Positions 10,480-21,505 of a stretch of DNA of 64,000 nucleotides are shown here, one piece after another. The notes under the pieces were generated by a model. That model worked only from the letters and a program-made list of their open reading frames with translations. It searched no databases and was not told where the DNA came from. The stretch is from positions 62,001 to 126,000 of the forward strand of contig JAMWFC010000034.1 in the NCBI GenBank assembly GCA_027475525.1. The letters are read 5' to 3'. Position 1 is the stretch's first letter. Every line of letters begins with the position of its first letter. Position numbers and translations under genes: made by a program. Source of the DNA: Macrolepiota albuminosa. Taxonomy: Eukaryota; Basidiomycota; Agaricomycetes; Agaricales; Agaricaceae.

Positions 10480-10575
10480 GAAGGCTTATATAAACCGCAG
10501 CTGGAGCAATGGCTTACATAAACCATAGCTGGAGCAACAGCTTACAGAGCAGCAACTTACATAATGTCAACTTAC
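10480..10575 (+). repeat. Second copy of the GCTGGAGCAACAGC minisatellite
   Basis: About three units of 'gcttacataaaccatagctggagcaaca', the same repeat and direction as at 4981-5195, placed about 310 bp beyond the plus-strand gene's stop. The pair of arrays brackets the divergent genes. Confidence 0.8.
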
Positions 10576-11070
10576 ATAACCAGCAGCCAGGAATTTATTT
10601 CTATTTTCTTTTGACGCGACCCCAACTTGTACATATTTTATTCACTTTCGTACTTCCTCACTTTTGTTGTTCACCAGTTCATTAGTTCAATAATATTTCA
10701 TTCCTGCTGACAAGTCGATAGCTACCTATCTAGTGTAGGTTGATTATGTTATCGTAATATAACGATTCATCTATCGACGATGTAAACAACTGCTGGAGCA
10801 AAGAAATAATGAAACATTCTCACATCCGACAAAAAACATAACAAATTACATACACAATAAAAATATACAAACAGGAAACAAATGAAAATAAATCAAGATA
10901 AAGGTTAGCAAAACAAACAAATAAAAATAAAAAACACATTTGTATATATAATCCATCGACTTGGTGAAATAAACACAATAATGTGCTCAACACAAGAAAA
11001 TTATATATATGTGTATATAAAGAAAACGCAAGGATTTTTCAACATGAGGATGAACATAATAGCTGGTAGA
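10576..11070. other. AT-rich gene-free stretch
   Basis: AT-rich sequence with A-rich runs near 10830-10950 and no supportable reading frame. Confidence 0.5.
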
Positions 11071-11250
11071 GATAGCCGAAAGGGAGCAAATATCGAGGAC
11101 ATGGCAGTAATAGCCGGTAGTAATAGCCGGTAAAGATAGCCGAAAGGGAGCAAATATCGAGGACATGGTAGTAATAGCCAGTAGTAATAGCCGGTAAAGA
11201 TAGCCGAAAGGGAGCAAATATCGAGGACATAGCCGGTAGAGGAAGAGAAC
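11071..11250. repeat. Minisatellite, period 64 bp
   Basis: The phrase GATAGCCGAAAGGGAGCAAA starts at 11071, 11135 and 11199, giving a 64-bp period over about three units, with sub-repeats of 'taatagccggtag'. Unit length and imperfect identity set it apart from the 77-bp duplications. Confidence 0.9.
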
Positions 11251-11418
11251 AGCAACTGCCGAGATCACGTGAGGGGCACAAATTTCGAGGACAAAATGTG
11301 CGCCAAAGCAGGTAGTAAAACCTCAGTCTACTAAAGTAGACCTCGGAACTTTGGGAATATGAAACAGGCACCTATCGAGGCACTTGATGCATGCCCAACC
11401 CGATGTCATTACGAAGGT

Positions 11419-12253
11419 TTATGAACCAATCTTGGCTGTTGGCTGCATGTATACAAACTTGGCTTGACGCTGCCGCATGGGCTGCTCAGAGATACAAGGG
11501 TCATCATGCAATCTCACGCATCGCCCTAGTGCACCTGGAGACCCTTCCTCCTGCCTGATCATGGTGCAAAAATTCCGGCAGTACTCAATTTTTCGAGGGA
11601 AAAACTTCAGAGATGTGTTTTTTTTGCGCATTTTGGCATTCTGGATCTGATCTGTATTCATTTTTGAGATACCATATGTTGGCTTCGCTTGTCCACGACT
11701 TATCTCGGTCCTGTACTCAACAAACACCACACACATCACCTTGATTTGGTAGCACATTGCGCCAGATGCACAACTGGGGAAAGTTGAGTAGATTTCTTTC
11801 CGAAAACTTCGGCATACTGTGCCATAATCGATGATCACAGCTTGGGTGACGATGGTTGATGATTCGAGGGCATCCATACCTTGGGATGTCCATGATATGA
11901 ACAAGTCCAAAGAGTGTCACTAGCTTTCATTCGAGTACCTTATTGAGCGCGCCGTTGTTCTCTGATGTATTTTGTGAACGTCTGCCAGAAGAGTTGATGC
12001 AAGACAGTCGCCCATTTGTGTATGTAGTTTAGATAGAAATTTGTGTCGCGAAGCAGTAACTTTCAGAAATGACAGGCTGGGATTTGGCCGACGTCCAGCT
12101 GGTAGACAAAGATCTCATCGTTAAAAAGCTAGGGGTTCGTGTGGGCCAATCTCTGTGAATAGCGCGGCATAACAAACTTGAACATAGAGGAACATCAATA
12201 AACTCCGAATTACTGTGTAGGGTTGTGGTAAAGCGTTCCTCTTTTTTGGCCAT
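11419..12253 (-). CDS. Possible small minus-strand gene(s), unrecognised
   Basis: Two minus-strand frames lie upstream of and divergent from the Caprin-like gene: one starting MAKKEERFTTTLHSNSEFID (12253) and one of up to 163 codons (11910-11419) with MDALESSTIVTQAVIIDYGT and CYQIK followed by a possible GTGATG donor. They could be exons of one gene, but I could not join them in phase and recognise no family. Listed because of frame length and position; the function is unknown. Confidence 0.25.
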
Positions 12254-12494
12254 TGGCAGAGAAAAACTGTGATTATCCTTTGTAGATTATAATATATTAA
12301 CCAGGCAACGGTCATGTCGTTAGTTCACTTTTCGAACTGTGCAATCTACTTGCTCGGCGACAACAAACCAAATGATCGAAAATTTGTTGATGATGTCGTG
12401 AGAATTGGCGGCGTCGTTTGCTTGCCAGCGTCTACAACCTTGCCAAAACTGAGTCTACCCTAAAACCTCTTTTATAACCTATTTCTTACTCAAA

Positions 12495-14452
12495 ATGTCC
12501 GAGGCAGTCACTCAGCGCATCGTTCCCGGCGCTCCTCCACCAGCTCCCTTGACAAAATCCCAGAGAAAAAAACGAAAGGGGAAGAAGGCCGCAGAATCTA
12601 CCCCAGATTCTCCAGAAGCCACTGTTGATGCTACTCCTACTGTGCTTGCCGAACAGGCACCTGAAGTTGAGGAGGCTCGTGAAGCATCGACGGCCATTGC
12701 CCCAGAACCAGTACTGGAGGAGGAGGTGCTTAAACTAAGCCCAATTGTCGAACTCGTTCAGAAACGTCTGAAGGCTACCTCGAAGAAAATTGTGCGTTTT
12801 TTTCTCTCACAAATATACACATTGAAATGCGGAAGACTGACGTAGTGAATTTTTTTACCCAGACGCGGATATCAACTTACGCTTCAACGGATCCTGAGAA
12901 ACTCAATGACGATCAGAAACGCACCTTAAAGACTCTTCCTACATTGGAGGCTATACAAAAAGAGCTCGGAGAGGTTAAAAAGGCCGTTGAGGTACAGTGT
13001 AGATTGCACGTTATTCTTCTTAGTGGGGAAATTGACAAAGGATGGTTTTAACAGACTTATGAATCGGAGTTAGCGCATGAAATGTCCGTAAAACGAGCTG
13101 AAGCTGAGAAGGCCGAGAGAACGAGAATAGCAGATGCCGTAGCTGCAACCAAGGTACACGTAAAAAAGTCGTCACCGTGTTCGTCATCTAACCGAGGGAC
13201 TTGTCTTTGTATATTAGGCAACGTCAACGAACATGTTTTCTCAGGTCCTGGGCCTCCTGCGTCTGCGCTCGTCGCTTGCCGCTGGCCAGCACGAATCTTT
13301 CCCCGAGAGTGCTGTTGTCTTTGTTGCTGGCGACGTTCTCCTTGGAGACGATGCTGATACCAAGCGTATCGTCCTGTCAGGCTTGTTATCTGGCGAGGGC
13401 GAACTTGAAGGCGTTTCATGTGCGAATTTTGTCTCTTCTTATTTCATCTTGTTCTGACTATCCTTTCATCGTCAGATTCACATCTTCTTGAGGTGATAGA
13501 AGCTCAGCTCCATCCTCGTGTGCCTACACCAGTTGTGGAACACCCTGTAGAGGAAGCTGCACCAGTGGCAGATGACCCTGCTCCAGTTGCAGGCGTTCCT
13601 GCTATCCCTACAACGGGTAGTTTCCACTTCATGCAAGAGAGCGAGCTTGAAGCGGCGTCCTTTGAAGACGGAGCAGAGTGGGTGGAACGCCCTAGTGCTG
13701 TTGAACACCCGACTGAACCTGAAGTGGCACCATCAAGCGTGTCCCAGCCCCTCGAGCAGGAAGTCTCCAATGGCCACGTTGAAGCCGCCCAGCCCCCGGT
13801 ATGCTCTATATGCTTGTCAACAATGCCTTGTCGCTCATTCACCTCTTAGCCCGTATCGGCGACAATTGATTGGGCAGCAGACGAAGATGCAGGCCTGCCC
13901 CCCATTGAAAGCCTCCACGCCAGATTCGGTACATCGGGCTCCGTCACTCCTGCTCTTGAGGCTTCAGACGAGCCTGAGGCTGCGCCCGCTGTGCAGGCTA
14001 ATGGCCATGTCGAGGCCCCTGCTCCGTCCCCGCAACAGGAAGATGATGGGTTTACCCAGACGCGTGGTGCACGCGGTAATCGTGGTCGTGGACACAGGGA
14101 CGGTGAACGTGGTGGCCATAGAGGATTCCGTGGTGGATTCCGTGGTGGAGATCGCGGCGGATTCCGTGGCGACCGTGGACATCGTGGTGGATTCCGTGGT
14201 GGAGATCGTGGAGGTAGGTATTCCGCACAAGTTTCATTTAGTTCCGTTTTGACGTTATGGAATGATATAGGCTTCCGTGGTGGAAGGAGTGAGTGGCGCG
14301 GCGGTGATGGTGAGTTCCGTGGACGCGGTCGTGGTCGTGGAAGGGGAGGTGACAGAGGTGGGGGTGAGTAACCTGCCTGTTTCTCAGCACATAAAGTCCG
14401 TTTACTGACAGCGTATCTAGCCCCACCTTCTGCTCCTCCCACGACTGCGTGA
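12495..14452 (+). CDS. Caprin-1-dimerisation-like RGG-box RNA-binding protein
   Basis: Start MSEAVTQRIVPGAPPPAPLT at 12495; stop TGA at 14450-14452. I infer six introns, all GT..AG: after TSKKI (12790), after KKAVE, after AVAATK, after GVS (donor GTGCGA near 13420, giving SYSHLLEVIEAQ), after EAAQPP (GTATGC near 13800), and two in the RGG tail (GTAGGT near 14215, GTGAGT near 14366). Order: low-complexity basic/acidic N-terminus (KSQRKKRKGKK); helical, coiled-coil-like middle (LVQKRLKATSKKI, LEAIQKELGEVKKAVE, VKRAEAEKAERTRIADAVAA) like the Caprin dimerisation region; SGSFHFMQESELE motif; acidic linker; DDGFTQTRGARGNRGRG and about 20 RGG/FRGG repeats that should bind RNA. By family it is probably a cytoplasmic mRNP/translation-linked factor. 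It appears intact. Confidence 0.85.
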
Positions 14453-15269
14453 TAGGCGCGCTTGAAAGCATAGTTTTATCTATTAACTGATGTGTCTTTG
14501 AAATCCTTCTCACTTGTTCTCGCGGGCTGTTGATATTCTCCCAAGTCCGCTTACGCTTTCCACATTTGGTTGATGATTTGTGTATAATCATTACACTTCG
14601 TGCACAAATCCTAATGTTAAAGCTCCTCAATGACTTTGTATTCTTCGACCGCTGGCCTTGAACATACCTGTTGGTGCCATTTGACTTAGTGGTTTCGTTT
14701 ATGAAGAATTAGTGAGCTTCATCGCCATGTATAGAGTTTCGAGCAGGTGAGGAATGCCGATTCGAGCGCTGAGAGAACCTGGCAAAGCACAACTGCATCT
14801 AGGATAAAAGCCTATCCGTAGTGGTCGATCTTTTGATAACTCTAAGTCGGGATTCGAACGTTAAGTAAGCAGATCCTGAGTAGGACGTGCAGTAGATTCT
14901 GGAGATGTTGCCAAGGTAGATCATGAGCGACCGAGCGCTGAGCAGCTGCAGGGCAACAGACATGACCTTGTCAGAAATGACAATGGAATTGAAGAATGAA
15001 TGCTACATAATCGTTACGCATGCATGGAAAGGGGGATGCTAACAGTCAACAGAGGTTTAGCCCCAATATCAAGTTTTTCCGGGACAAGGGCCTCTCGATT
15101 GGCGCCCACCTCCGCCTACATATCCTCAGAGCTTGACTTCTGGAAGGGTCAATGTCCCTAATTTATCAGTCTCGTGACAGGATGAAATTTCAGTCCTGTG
15201 CGTCGTTCCCCAGCCACTGGCACTTTTCTGGGGCCTTTCTGCATAAACTACTATTTATTCCTTTGCTTC
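14453..15269. other. Intergenic region between the RGG protein and THI6
   Basis: About 0.8 kb with no supportable gene. It should contain the terminator of the upstream gene and the promoter of THI6. I looked for a thiamine-pyrophosphate riboswitch (CTGAGA ... ACCTGATC type) here and in the first intron and did not find a convincing one. Confidence 0.5.
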
Positions 15270-17362
15270 ATGAGCGATATTGACTACTCAATATACCTAG
15301 TCACGGGGCGGGAACTCTTACCTCCAGGAAAGGTTGTGCACTCCGTCAATTCTCGATGGACAAAGACTTATCTGAATCGTTAGGATTACTATCAATGTTT
15401 GGAAGAAGTACATCAAACAAGCATCCACTTTTACAATTTCTGAAATGTTGTACAGTCGCTGGCAGGAGGGGTGACACTGGTACAGATCCGCGAAAAAGAT
15501 GCCGACACTAACGAGGTAAGACCAGAAAATATCGCCTACACGCCTTTGCCTAATCATGAAACTAGTTCATCGAGATCGCGACCAAGTCGAAGGAGATTTG
15601 CAATCGATACAACGTACCAGTAATTATCAATGACCGTATCGACGTAGCGATCGCCATGAACGCGCGTGGAGTCCACCTTGGCCAAACTGACATGTCCGTT
15701 GCTCAAGCACGTAGACTTCTTCCGCAGGGTACAGTCATCGGCGTCTCTTGCAACAATGCAGACCACGTCCGGGCTGCCATCAAAGATGGCGCCGATTACA
15801 TCGGTATAGGTGCAGTATGGGGAACACAAACGAAGCAGTTAACTTCTCCCCTGTTGGGTGTTCGGGGTGTGGGAGCACTTTTGGAACTTTTGGACGGGAC
15901 AAGTATCAGGGCTGTGGCAATCGGTAAGCCTTAGTCAATGTTCGATCCTATCGACACGTTTGAGATCCTAAACGATGTAGGTGGAATCAAAGCCAATAAT
16001 GTGCTGCGCACAGTGCACGGATCTGTTTCCAGAACAGGACATGCATTGGACGGAGTTGCTATAGTCTCGGAGATCATGGCGTCAAGAGATCCTCGTAAGG
16101 CGGCGATAACACTTTCCGTGATTTTCAATTCCTTCAAAGCTAGTCTTCCGCCAACTCTGTCTCCCAAAGGGCCCTTATCCGGACGGGCTATCGTCGAAAA
16201 AGTTATTGAATTGATGTCCGCCGTGAGAGATATCAATCCTTTAATCCAGCAGGTATTTACAGGCCCTCCTTTGCGTCTTTCAGCCCTAAGCTAACTTACG
16301 GTAAGATAACTAATACCGTTGCTGCGACACAATCGGCAAATATAACTCTGAGCTTAGGTGGTAGTCCTATCATGACGTCAGAACCACAGGAGATGGAAGA
16401 CCTTGGTCGCGAAATAAGTGCCCTGCTTATTAACATCGGTACAATGCGGTCCGATAGCAAGGAGGGCATGCTAAAGGCTGGTGAGCTTGGTTGATTATCA
16501 TTTTCTTCTTAGCGAATACATATCATCTGGACAGGTTTCGTCGCCAACCAGAACAAAAGACCGATCGTCTTTGACCCTGTTGGCATCGGCGCCAGTACTT
16601 TTCGCAAGGAGACGACGAAAGGTAGGATCGTCTCTAGATTTACTTCAAGATAACTCCACTTGCTGTAGATCTATTGAATATGTTCCAGGCGAGCGTCATT
16701 AAAGGCAATGCTGGAGAGTTGGCGAGCATGGCAGAATCTCGAGAGGTTCGTGACCCTCCGTGCCGAATGCTACTACTCCTTCATCGTGTCTTCACAGGTC
16801 TTGTCAAAGGGTGTTGATAGTATAGGCTCCGGGTTCAAGGATCCTGTCGGTTTCACGAGATATCTCGCCAGAAAGGAAAGTAAGGTACCAAATCCATCTT
16901 AATGAAGAGCACTCTATACCAGCTTTTCTTTCAGGATGTGTGATAGCCCTTACGGGACCAGTCGATTACATATCTGATGGGACTCATGTCGTTGCCCTCA
17001 GCAATGGGCACGAGATTCTAAGCGAGATCACAGGCTCAGGATGCATGGTTGGTAGCAGCATTGCAACTTATTGCGGTGCTCTATTTTCGGAGTGCTCAGA
17101 TGAGGAATTTGTTATGGGAAAATTAGTACAAGGCGATATGTTCTTGGGAGCGATAGCAGGGTAACCATCGAAACCGTTACCACGATACGAGCACTAATTC
17201 ATTTGAACGTATAGCATCATGATCTTAACGATTGCTGCGGAAGTGGCGGTGCAGAGAGAAGATGTGAAAGGGCCTGGAACATTTTTGCCTGCACTCATCG
17301 ACGAACTGTGGGGTTTAAAACCTTCTACAGTGCAGTCTTTGGCGCGCATCGAGGTTTTCTAA
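15270..17362 (+). CDS. THI6: Bifunctional thiamine-phosphate synthase / hydroxyethylthiazole kinase
   Basis: Start MSDIDYSIYLVTGRELLPPG at 15270; stop TAA at 17360-17362. Ten introns by eye; exons about 15270-15332, 15384-15407, 15456-15515, 15566-15923, 15981-16252, 16306-16480, 16535-16621, 16669-16743, 16798-16879, 16935-17160, 17215-17362. The N-terminal ThiE-like TIM barrel couples the pyrimidine and thiazole phosphates into thiamine phosphate: VTLVQIREKDADT, VPVIINDRIDVAIA, GVHLGQTDMSVAQA, GADYIGIGAVWGTQTK. The C-terminal ThiM-like ribokinase fold phosphorylates hydroxyethylthiazole: SANITLSLGGSPIM, IVFDPVGIGAS, VIKGNAGELA, SEITGSGCMVGSSIA. Domain order and length agree with fungal THI6. 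No stop or frameshift was found once introns are removed. Intron boundaries are my reading and may be off by a few bases. Confidence 0.93.
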
Positions 17363-17677
17363 TAGAGACAAGGTATGGTCCTGATTTTGAGAAATCCTGA
17401 AACATCTTTTTCACCATTGTATGCCGTCAAATAGATATCAAAATTGAATGTAATGATTAATCGCTTGCCCTGGTTTGTTCGCAATCCATCCATGATGACC
17501 TATGCTTATCACAAGCGGAGTGAGAAATCTAGGATTCCTTAAGTTTTAAGATGAACAGCCCGACGTCCTATCATTCTTCACCCTTCACCTGTATTTCCCT
17601 GACTAGGTTTGACCTTGGCCTTCACGCATTTTTCCACATATTTTATCGTTTGATACATTCGAAACCATATACTCATA
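17363..17677. other. Short intergenic region
   Basis: About 315 bp between the THI6 stop and the next plus-strand start, presumably terminator plus promoter. No specific signal recognised. Confidence 0.5.
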
Positions 17678-19232
17678 ATGCCGTCTCTCACCACCATCAT
17701 TGAGGAAAACTCACCTTTAATAACATATGTATCTGGATGGAGGCCTGGTACTTCCAACGACGATCTCTTTGACAGGCAGATTGGTTTCTCTTTGTTTTTT
17801 ATGCAGCTCGTCCTGAAACCTCTGCTTCGTAGGTACTCTGATAGCAATTTCATGTTATCCAACACTGAGGGTTCATCTGCATCATTTACATTCAACGGGA
17901 CTGGAGTCGAGATTTTTGGAGCCAAGCGTGGAAATCATGGACTATATACTATCAAAGTTGACAGCACGACATACCCTCCTCAAAATGGTCACGTGCCAGA
18001 TCCTGGTCAATTTCAGCAAAGCCTATTCATGGCCAGTGGTTTACGGCAGGGTTTCCATGAAGTGACGATCACCAACGGAAATAACACCTACGTGGATATA
18101 GACTATGTACGGCTAGGTATCCCATCCTATGCCTCTCATAGGTTGATTTCCCTGTCAACAGATCTCATGGGTCACGGATGTAGGCGGAGCATCGGATAAG
18201 CTCTTCATCAACACTTTCCAGGATACGGATCCTTCTTTTGTGTTTTCAGGATCGGCGTGGCAATCTGATCCGAATCCCGGCCGATTCACTGATAGGTCTG
18301 CACAGTATGTGATTTCATATCTCGAGGCGACATGTCATATTGCTGAGGCCTCTACAATTTCAACAGAATGACCACTGATATAGGTGATACATTTGTCTAC
18401 AATTTCCAGGCAAGTTCCTCTCTGTTCAATTCTGATTTATGAATTTCTGAATCTATGCAGGGTACGCCATCCCGAGTGATTGTAACAGGACTTTTTTTCC
18501 CCTTTGATTCATTCTTATCTCAGGTGAGGGTGTATCCTTGTATGGACCTGTCAACGCTTCCGGTACAGAATATACGGTGCAAATGGACGGAGGCGCGCCA
18601 CAGGTGTTTAGTTCCATTGGACAGCTATACAGACCCCAGGTGTTGCTCTATCATGCGAATAATCTTCCCTCAAGTGAACACAGCCTAAAATTTACTTGTC
18701 AACCAAAGTCTTCGGGACAGGTTTGTTCAATTGACTTTGCCAATGTGTACACGACAACGCCTCCAGAGTAAGTTCGTCAATAAGTTTGAGTTTATGTATA
18801 AAAAGCTGAGGATTTGACCTGCAGAACCTCTCATAAAAGCGGGTGAGTGACTTGTCTCCATTTCATGGCAAGATTGTAGCTCATTTAGTTAGGCTATCTA
18901 CCGGGGTGATCATTGGAATCGCTGTAGCTATTGCGGGTGCCATTCTTGTCCTTGTCGGGCTTTTCTTCTTCATTCGGCGTCGTAAATACCACCAGGTTTC
19001 GACCTTTGGTAATCTGACTCTTGTGAACATGCAATCTCGATCCAACGCCGCATCGAACTCTACCCATTCTTTGACGCCAATACCATTTCGTGGAACTTCT
19101 CCGGCCATTGGAACAGTCAAAGGCCATGCATCTAATCAGTCAATAGTAACTCGATTTGGACACTCAAGTGTCCTAAGTTCATCTGCATCCAGTGAACCCC
19201 CGGAATATTCAACCGTTACGCATATGCATTGA
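17678..19232 (+). CDS. Single-pass membrane protein with two galactose-binding-like ectodomain repeats
   Basis: Start MPSLTTIIEENSPLITYVSG at 17678; stop TGA at 19230-19232. Exons are separated by short introns. First domain: YSDSNFMLSNTEGSSASFTF, NGTGVEIFGAKRGNHGLYTI, GFHEVTITNGNNTYVDIDY. Second domain: FINTFQDTDPSFVFSGSAW, GVSLYGPVNASGTEYTVQMD, VLLYHANNLPSSEHSLKF, IDFANVYTT. A 23-residue membrane segment follows (VIIGIAVAIAGAILVLVGLFFF), then RRRK and a Ser/Thr-rich cytoplasmic tail (SNAASNSTHSLTPIPFRG). This two-jelly-roll plus transmembrane layout is common in Agaricomycete proteins of unknown role; carbohydrate binding is inferred from the fold only. The first intron seems to use a GC donor (GACAG|GCAGAT), since that join alone gives DRYSDSNF in frame. 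No N-terminal signal peptide is obvious, so the true start could be different. Confidence 0.8.
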
Positions 19233-20029
19233 TATTCCAGTAACTAAGGCTGTTCTCATTAACAAACCGACATCAGGCGACGAAAAAAACGACGAACGAG
19301 AGGCGTGGTCGGGGAGCATAAGGATGATGGTGGAAAGAGACACCTGGCTCCAAGAGGAAGAAGACGAAGACGGAAGACGGAGGGGACAACAAGCGAGAGG
19401 ACCAAAAAACGAAAACAACACCAATTGCGGTCAGGCGCATACAAGTGTGAAGTTGCCAACACTGCGACACAGCATGGTGCATGCATGTTGGGATAGCGAT
19501 TCTGGCGGACTGCATCCGCTACTTCATATTTTGGTATTTCCTTTTTATGTGTTTAGTTATGGAGGCTCCCTCTATTTTCTATCTTTACATATATCACTCA
19601 AAGCTACAATACACAAATCCTCGTACTAGCTTATGATATGCAGGTGACACTGTACAAAGGCTGTCTGTTGTATGTCTTGAAGTCTTTCTGTTGATGAATA
19701 AATGCCTGTTGCCAGCAAGATTAACATAGGCTACATTTTTTGTTCCCTCAAACTAATGTTGCAAATGCCAGGCACTGGGGGCTACCCACATTGCTAGCCA
19801 ACATTACAGCTGAGTTTGCCTCTAGCACTGCAGAGGTAGCAGGCAGTGCCAACCCTGACTAGCTACCCTACCCCTTCTTATGCCACAATCTTGGGTATTG
19901 GTCTTCCATCCTCCCATCCTTGCAGAAGCACTTGTTTTTGATGTGCTCCAGACTATCACAAGCCAGGTTCTTACACTTTATTATGTTGATAGTGCATGGA
20001 TTAAATTTACAGGTGCTGTCAGGGGACTC
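19233..20029. other. Gene-free region, A/G-rich then AT-rich repeat sequence
   Basis: After the membrane protein gene comes a purine-rich patch (about 19290-19430) whose reading frames on both strands are low-complexity shadows. From about 19730 the sequence becomes repeat-like AT-rich DNA. No gene supported. Confidence 0.5.
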
Positions 20030-20115
20030 CTCATTTCTTTCTTTTCTCACTTCTTATCTCTTCACTCTTCCTTTATTCATTCTCTTATTTCTTCTGACAT
20101 TATTTTATTTTACTG

Positions 20116-20269
20116 TTTCTATTCTTTCAACACTATCTGTTAGTACTACTCTCAGCCCTTGAGGTGCTCTGGTTCTTTAGCTACCATTCAGATTTCTATT
20201 CTTTCAACACTATCTGTTAGTACTACTCTCAGCCCTTGAGGTGCTCTGGTTCTTTAGCTACCATTCAGA
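20116..20269. repeat. Exact 77-bp tandem duplication (no. 6)
   Basis: Bases 20116-20192 equal 20193-20269. The opposite arm of the inverted repeat holds this sequence only once. Confidence 0.95.
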
Positions 20270-20373
20270 GAAGTGTGGGCCTCTCAGCACCGCTTCCAGA
20301 CCACTTATATAAGCCAGAGTTTGCCAGAGTTTGCCCCTTATTTGTGCAATTGTTTGTGTAGCCATTTTCAAGT

Positions 20374-20528
20374 TTTTAAGGTTTTGTTGTACTGTACAGT
20401 TGTTTCCCATGCTTCAGAGGCCCCAGAAGCATCCAACCTGGCATAGAGAATTTTAAGGTTTTGTTGTACTGTACAGTTGTTTCCCATGCTTCAGAGGCCC
20501 CAGAAGCATCCAACCTGGCATAGAGAAT
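20374..20528. repeat. Tandem duplication, period 77 bp (no. 7)
   Basis: Bases 20374-20450 recur at 20451-20527, with 78 matching bases, in AT-rich repeat DNA. Confidence 0.95.
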
Positions 20529-21004
20529 CTTTAGACTTGTTCTCTTTGGATCTCCCTCTGCTAGGTGAGTAGCTATTATGATATTGTCAGTATATATTCT
20601 AATACACTTTGAATCTCCCTCTGCCAGCTGTGTGACTGAGCCACAGCCTCTAGAAGTTGCCCTTACAGGTGCTATAACAGACAAGTGTGGTTTGTGAGCT
20701 TCACACAGACTTCCACCAATGTTCTTTTTGACATCAGTGACCCAGTGATAGGCATCCAACTCATGGGCATCAACTTGATTATGTATGACCAACATTTTTG
20801 TCATCAATGTTTGTGCCTTTTTCTATTTGCATGAAAGTAGGCTTTAATGCTTGAACTATTGAAGTACTTCATAGAACTCAGCTTTTTAGTATGCAGTAGC
20901 CCAAGGTTGGCCTTAGCATTCTGGAAAGCAGTCAGTGGCTCATGCATCAGCTATGCTTCCATCCATTTGAAGTCCTGCACTGATGAGCTTGCCACATTCA
21001 GTGA

Positions 21005-21505
21005 TGTGATTGTAAGGGCAACTTTTGGAGGCTATAGCTCAGTCACACAGCTAGCAGAGAAAGATGCAGTATATTAGAGTATATACTAACAATATCATAA
21101 TAACTACTCACCTGGCAGAGAAAGATCCAAAAAGAACAAGTCTAGAGATTCTTTATGCTAGGATTAACACTTTTGGAGTCTCTGAAGTGTGGGAAACAAC
21201 TGTATGGGACAACAAAACCTTAAAAAACTTGAAAATTGCCTAAACAAACAATTGCACAAATAAGGCAGAAAAACTCTGGTTTATGTAAGTAGTCTGTATA
21301 TGGTGTTGAAGAGACCACACTTGTCTGAATAATAGCTAAAGAACTAAAGCACCTCAAAGGCTAAAAGTAGTACTAATAGATAGTGTTGAAAGAATAGAAA
21401 CAGTAAAATGAAAAAATGACAGAAAAAATAAGAAAATGAATCAAGAGAGAGTGAAGAAATAAAGAGTGAAAGAGAGAAGAAATGAGAAGTCTCTTGACAC
21501 TTGGC
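21005..21505. repeat. Right arm of the large imperfect inverted repeat
   Basis: Reverse complement of about 20030-20670. It begins 'tgtaagggcaacttttggag', passes through 'ctcacctggcagagaaagatc' and ends in 'gagagaagaaatgagaag'. It is shorter than the left arm chiefly because it lacks the two 77-bp duplications. Confidence 0.75.

Larger units (their letters stand above)
20030..20670. repeat. Left arm of a large imperfect inverted repeat
   Basis: Sequence from about 20030 ('ctcatttctttcttttctcactt') to about 20670 ('agaagttgcccttaca') reappears as its reverse complement at about 21005-21505, with many mismatches and small gaps. The two arms enclose about 330 bp. The arm also carries two 77-bp tandem duplications (20116-20269, 20374-20528) absent from the other arm. 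Confidence 0.75.

Noticed and set aside
4981..11250. CRISPR-like look of the repeated units at 4981-5195 and 11071-11250
   Set aside because: Units are imperfect, directly abutting or with repeated spacers, in a eukaryotic genome with introns; these are minisatellites.
12029..12253. Thioredoxin-like reading of MAKKEERFTTTLHSNSEF
   Set aside because: No CGPC or similar redox motif follows in any frame, so the resemblance of the first residues is not enough.
14453..15400. A possible thiamine-pyrophosphate riboswitch at THI6
   Set aside because: I looked for the CTGAGA and ACCTGATC-type core in the 5' region and first intron and saw no convincing pair.
19192..19629. A 145-codon plus-strand ORF after the membrane-protein gene
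   Set aside because: It overlaps the true C-terminus in another frame and then reads purine-rich low-complexity sequence.
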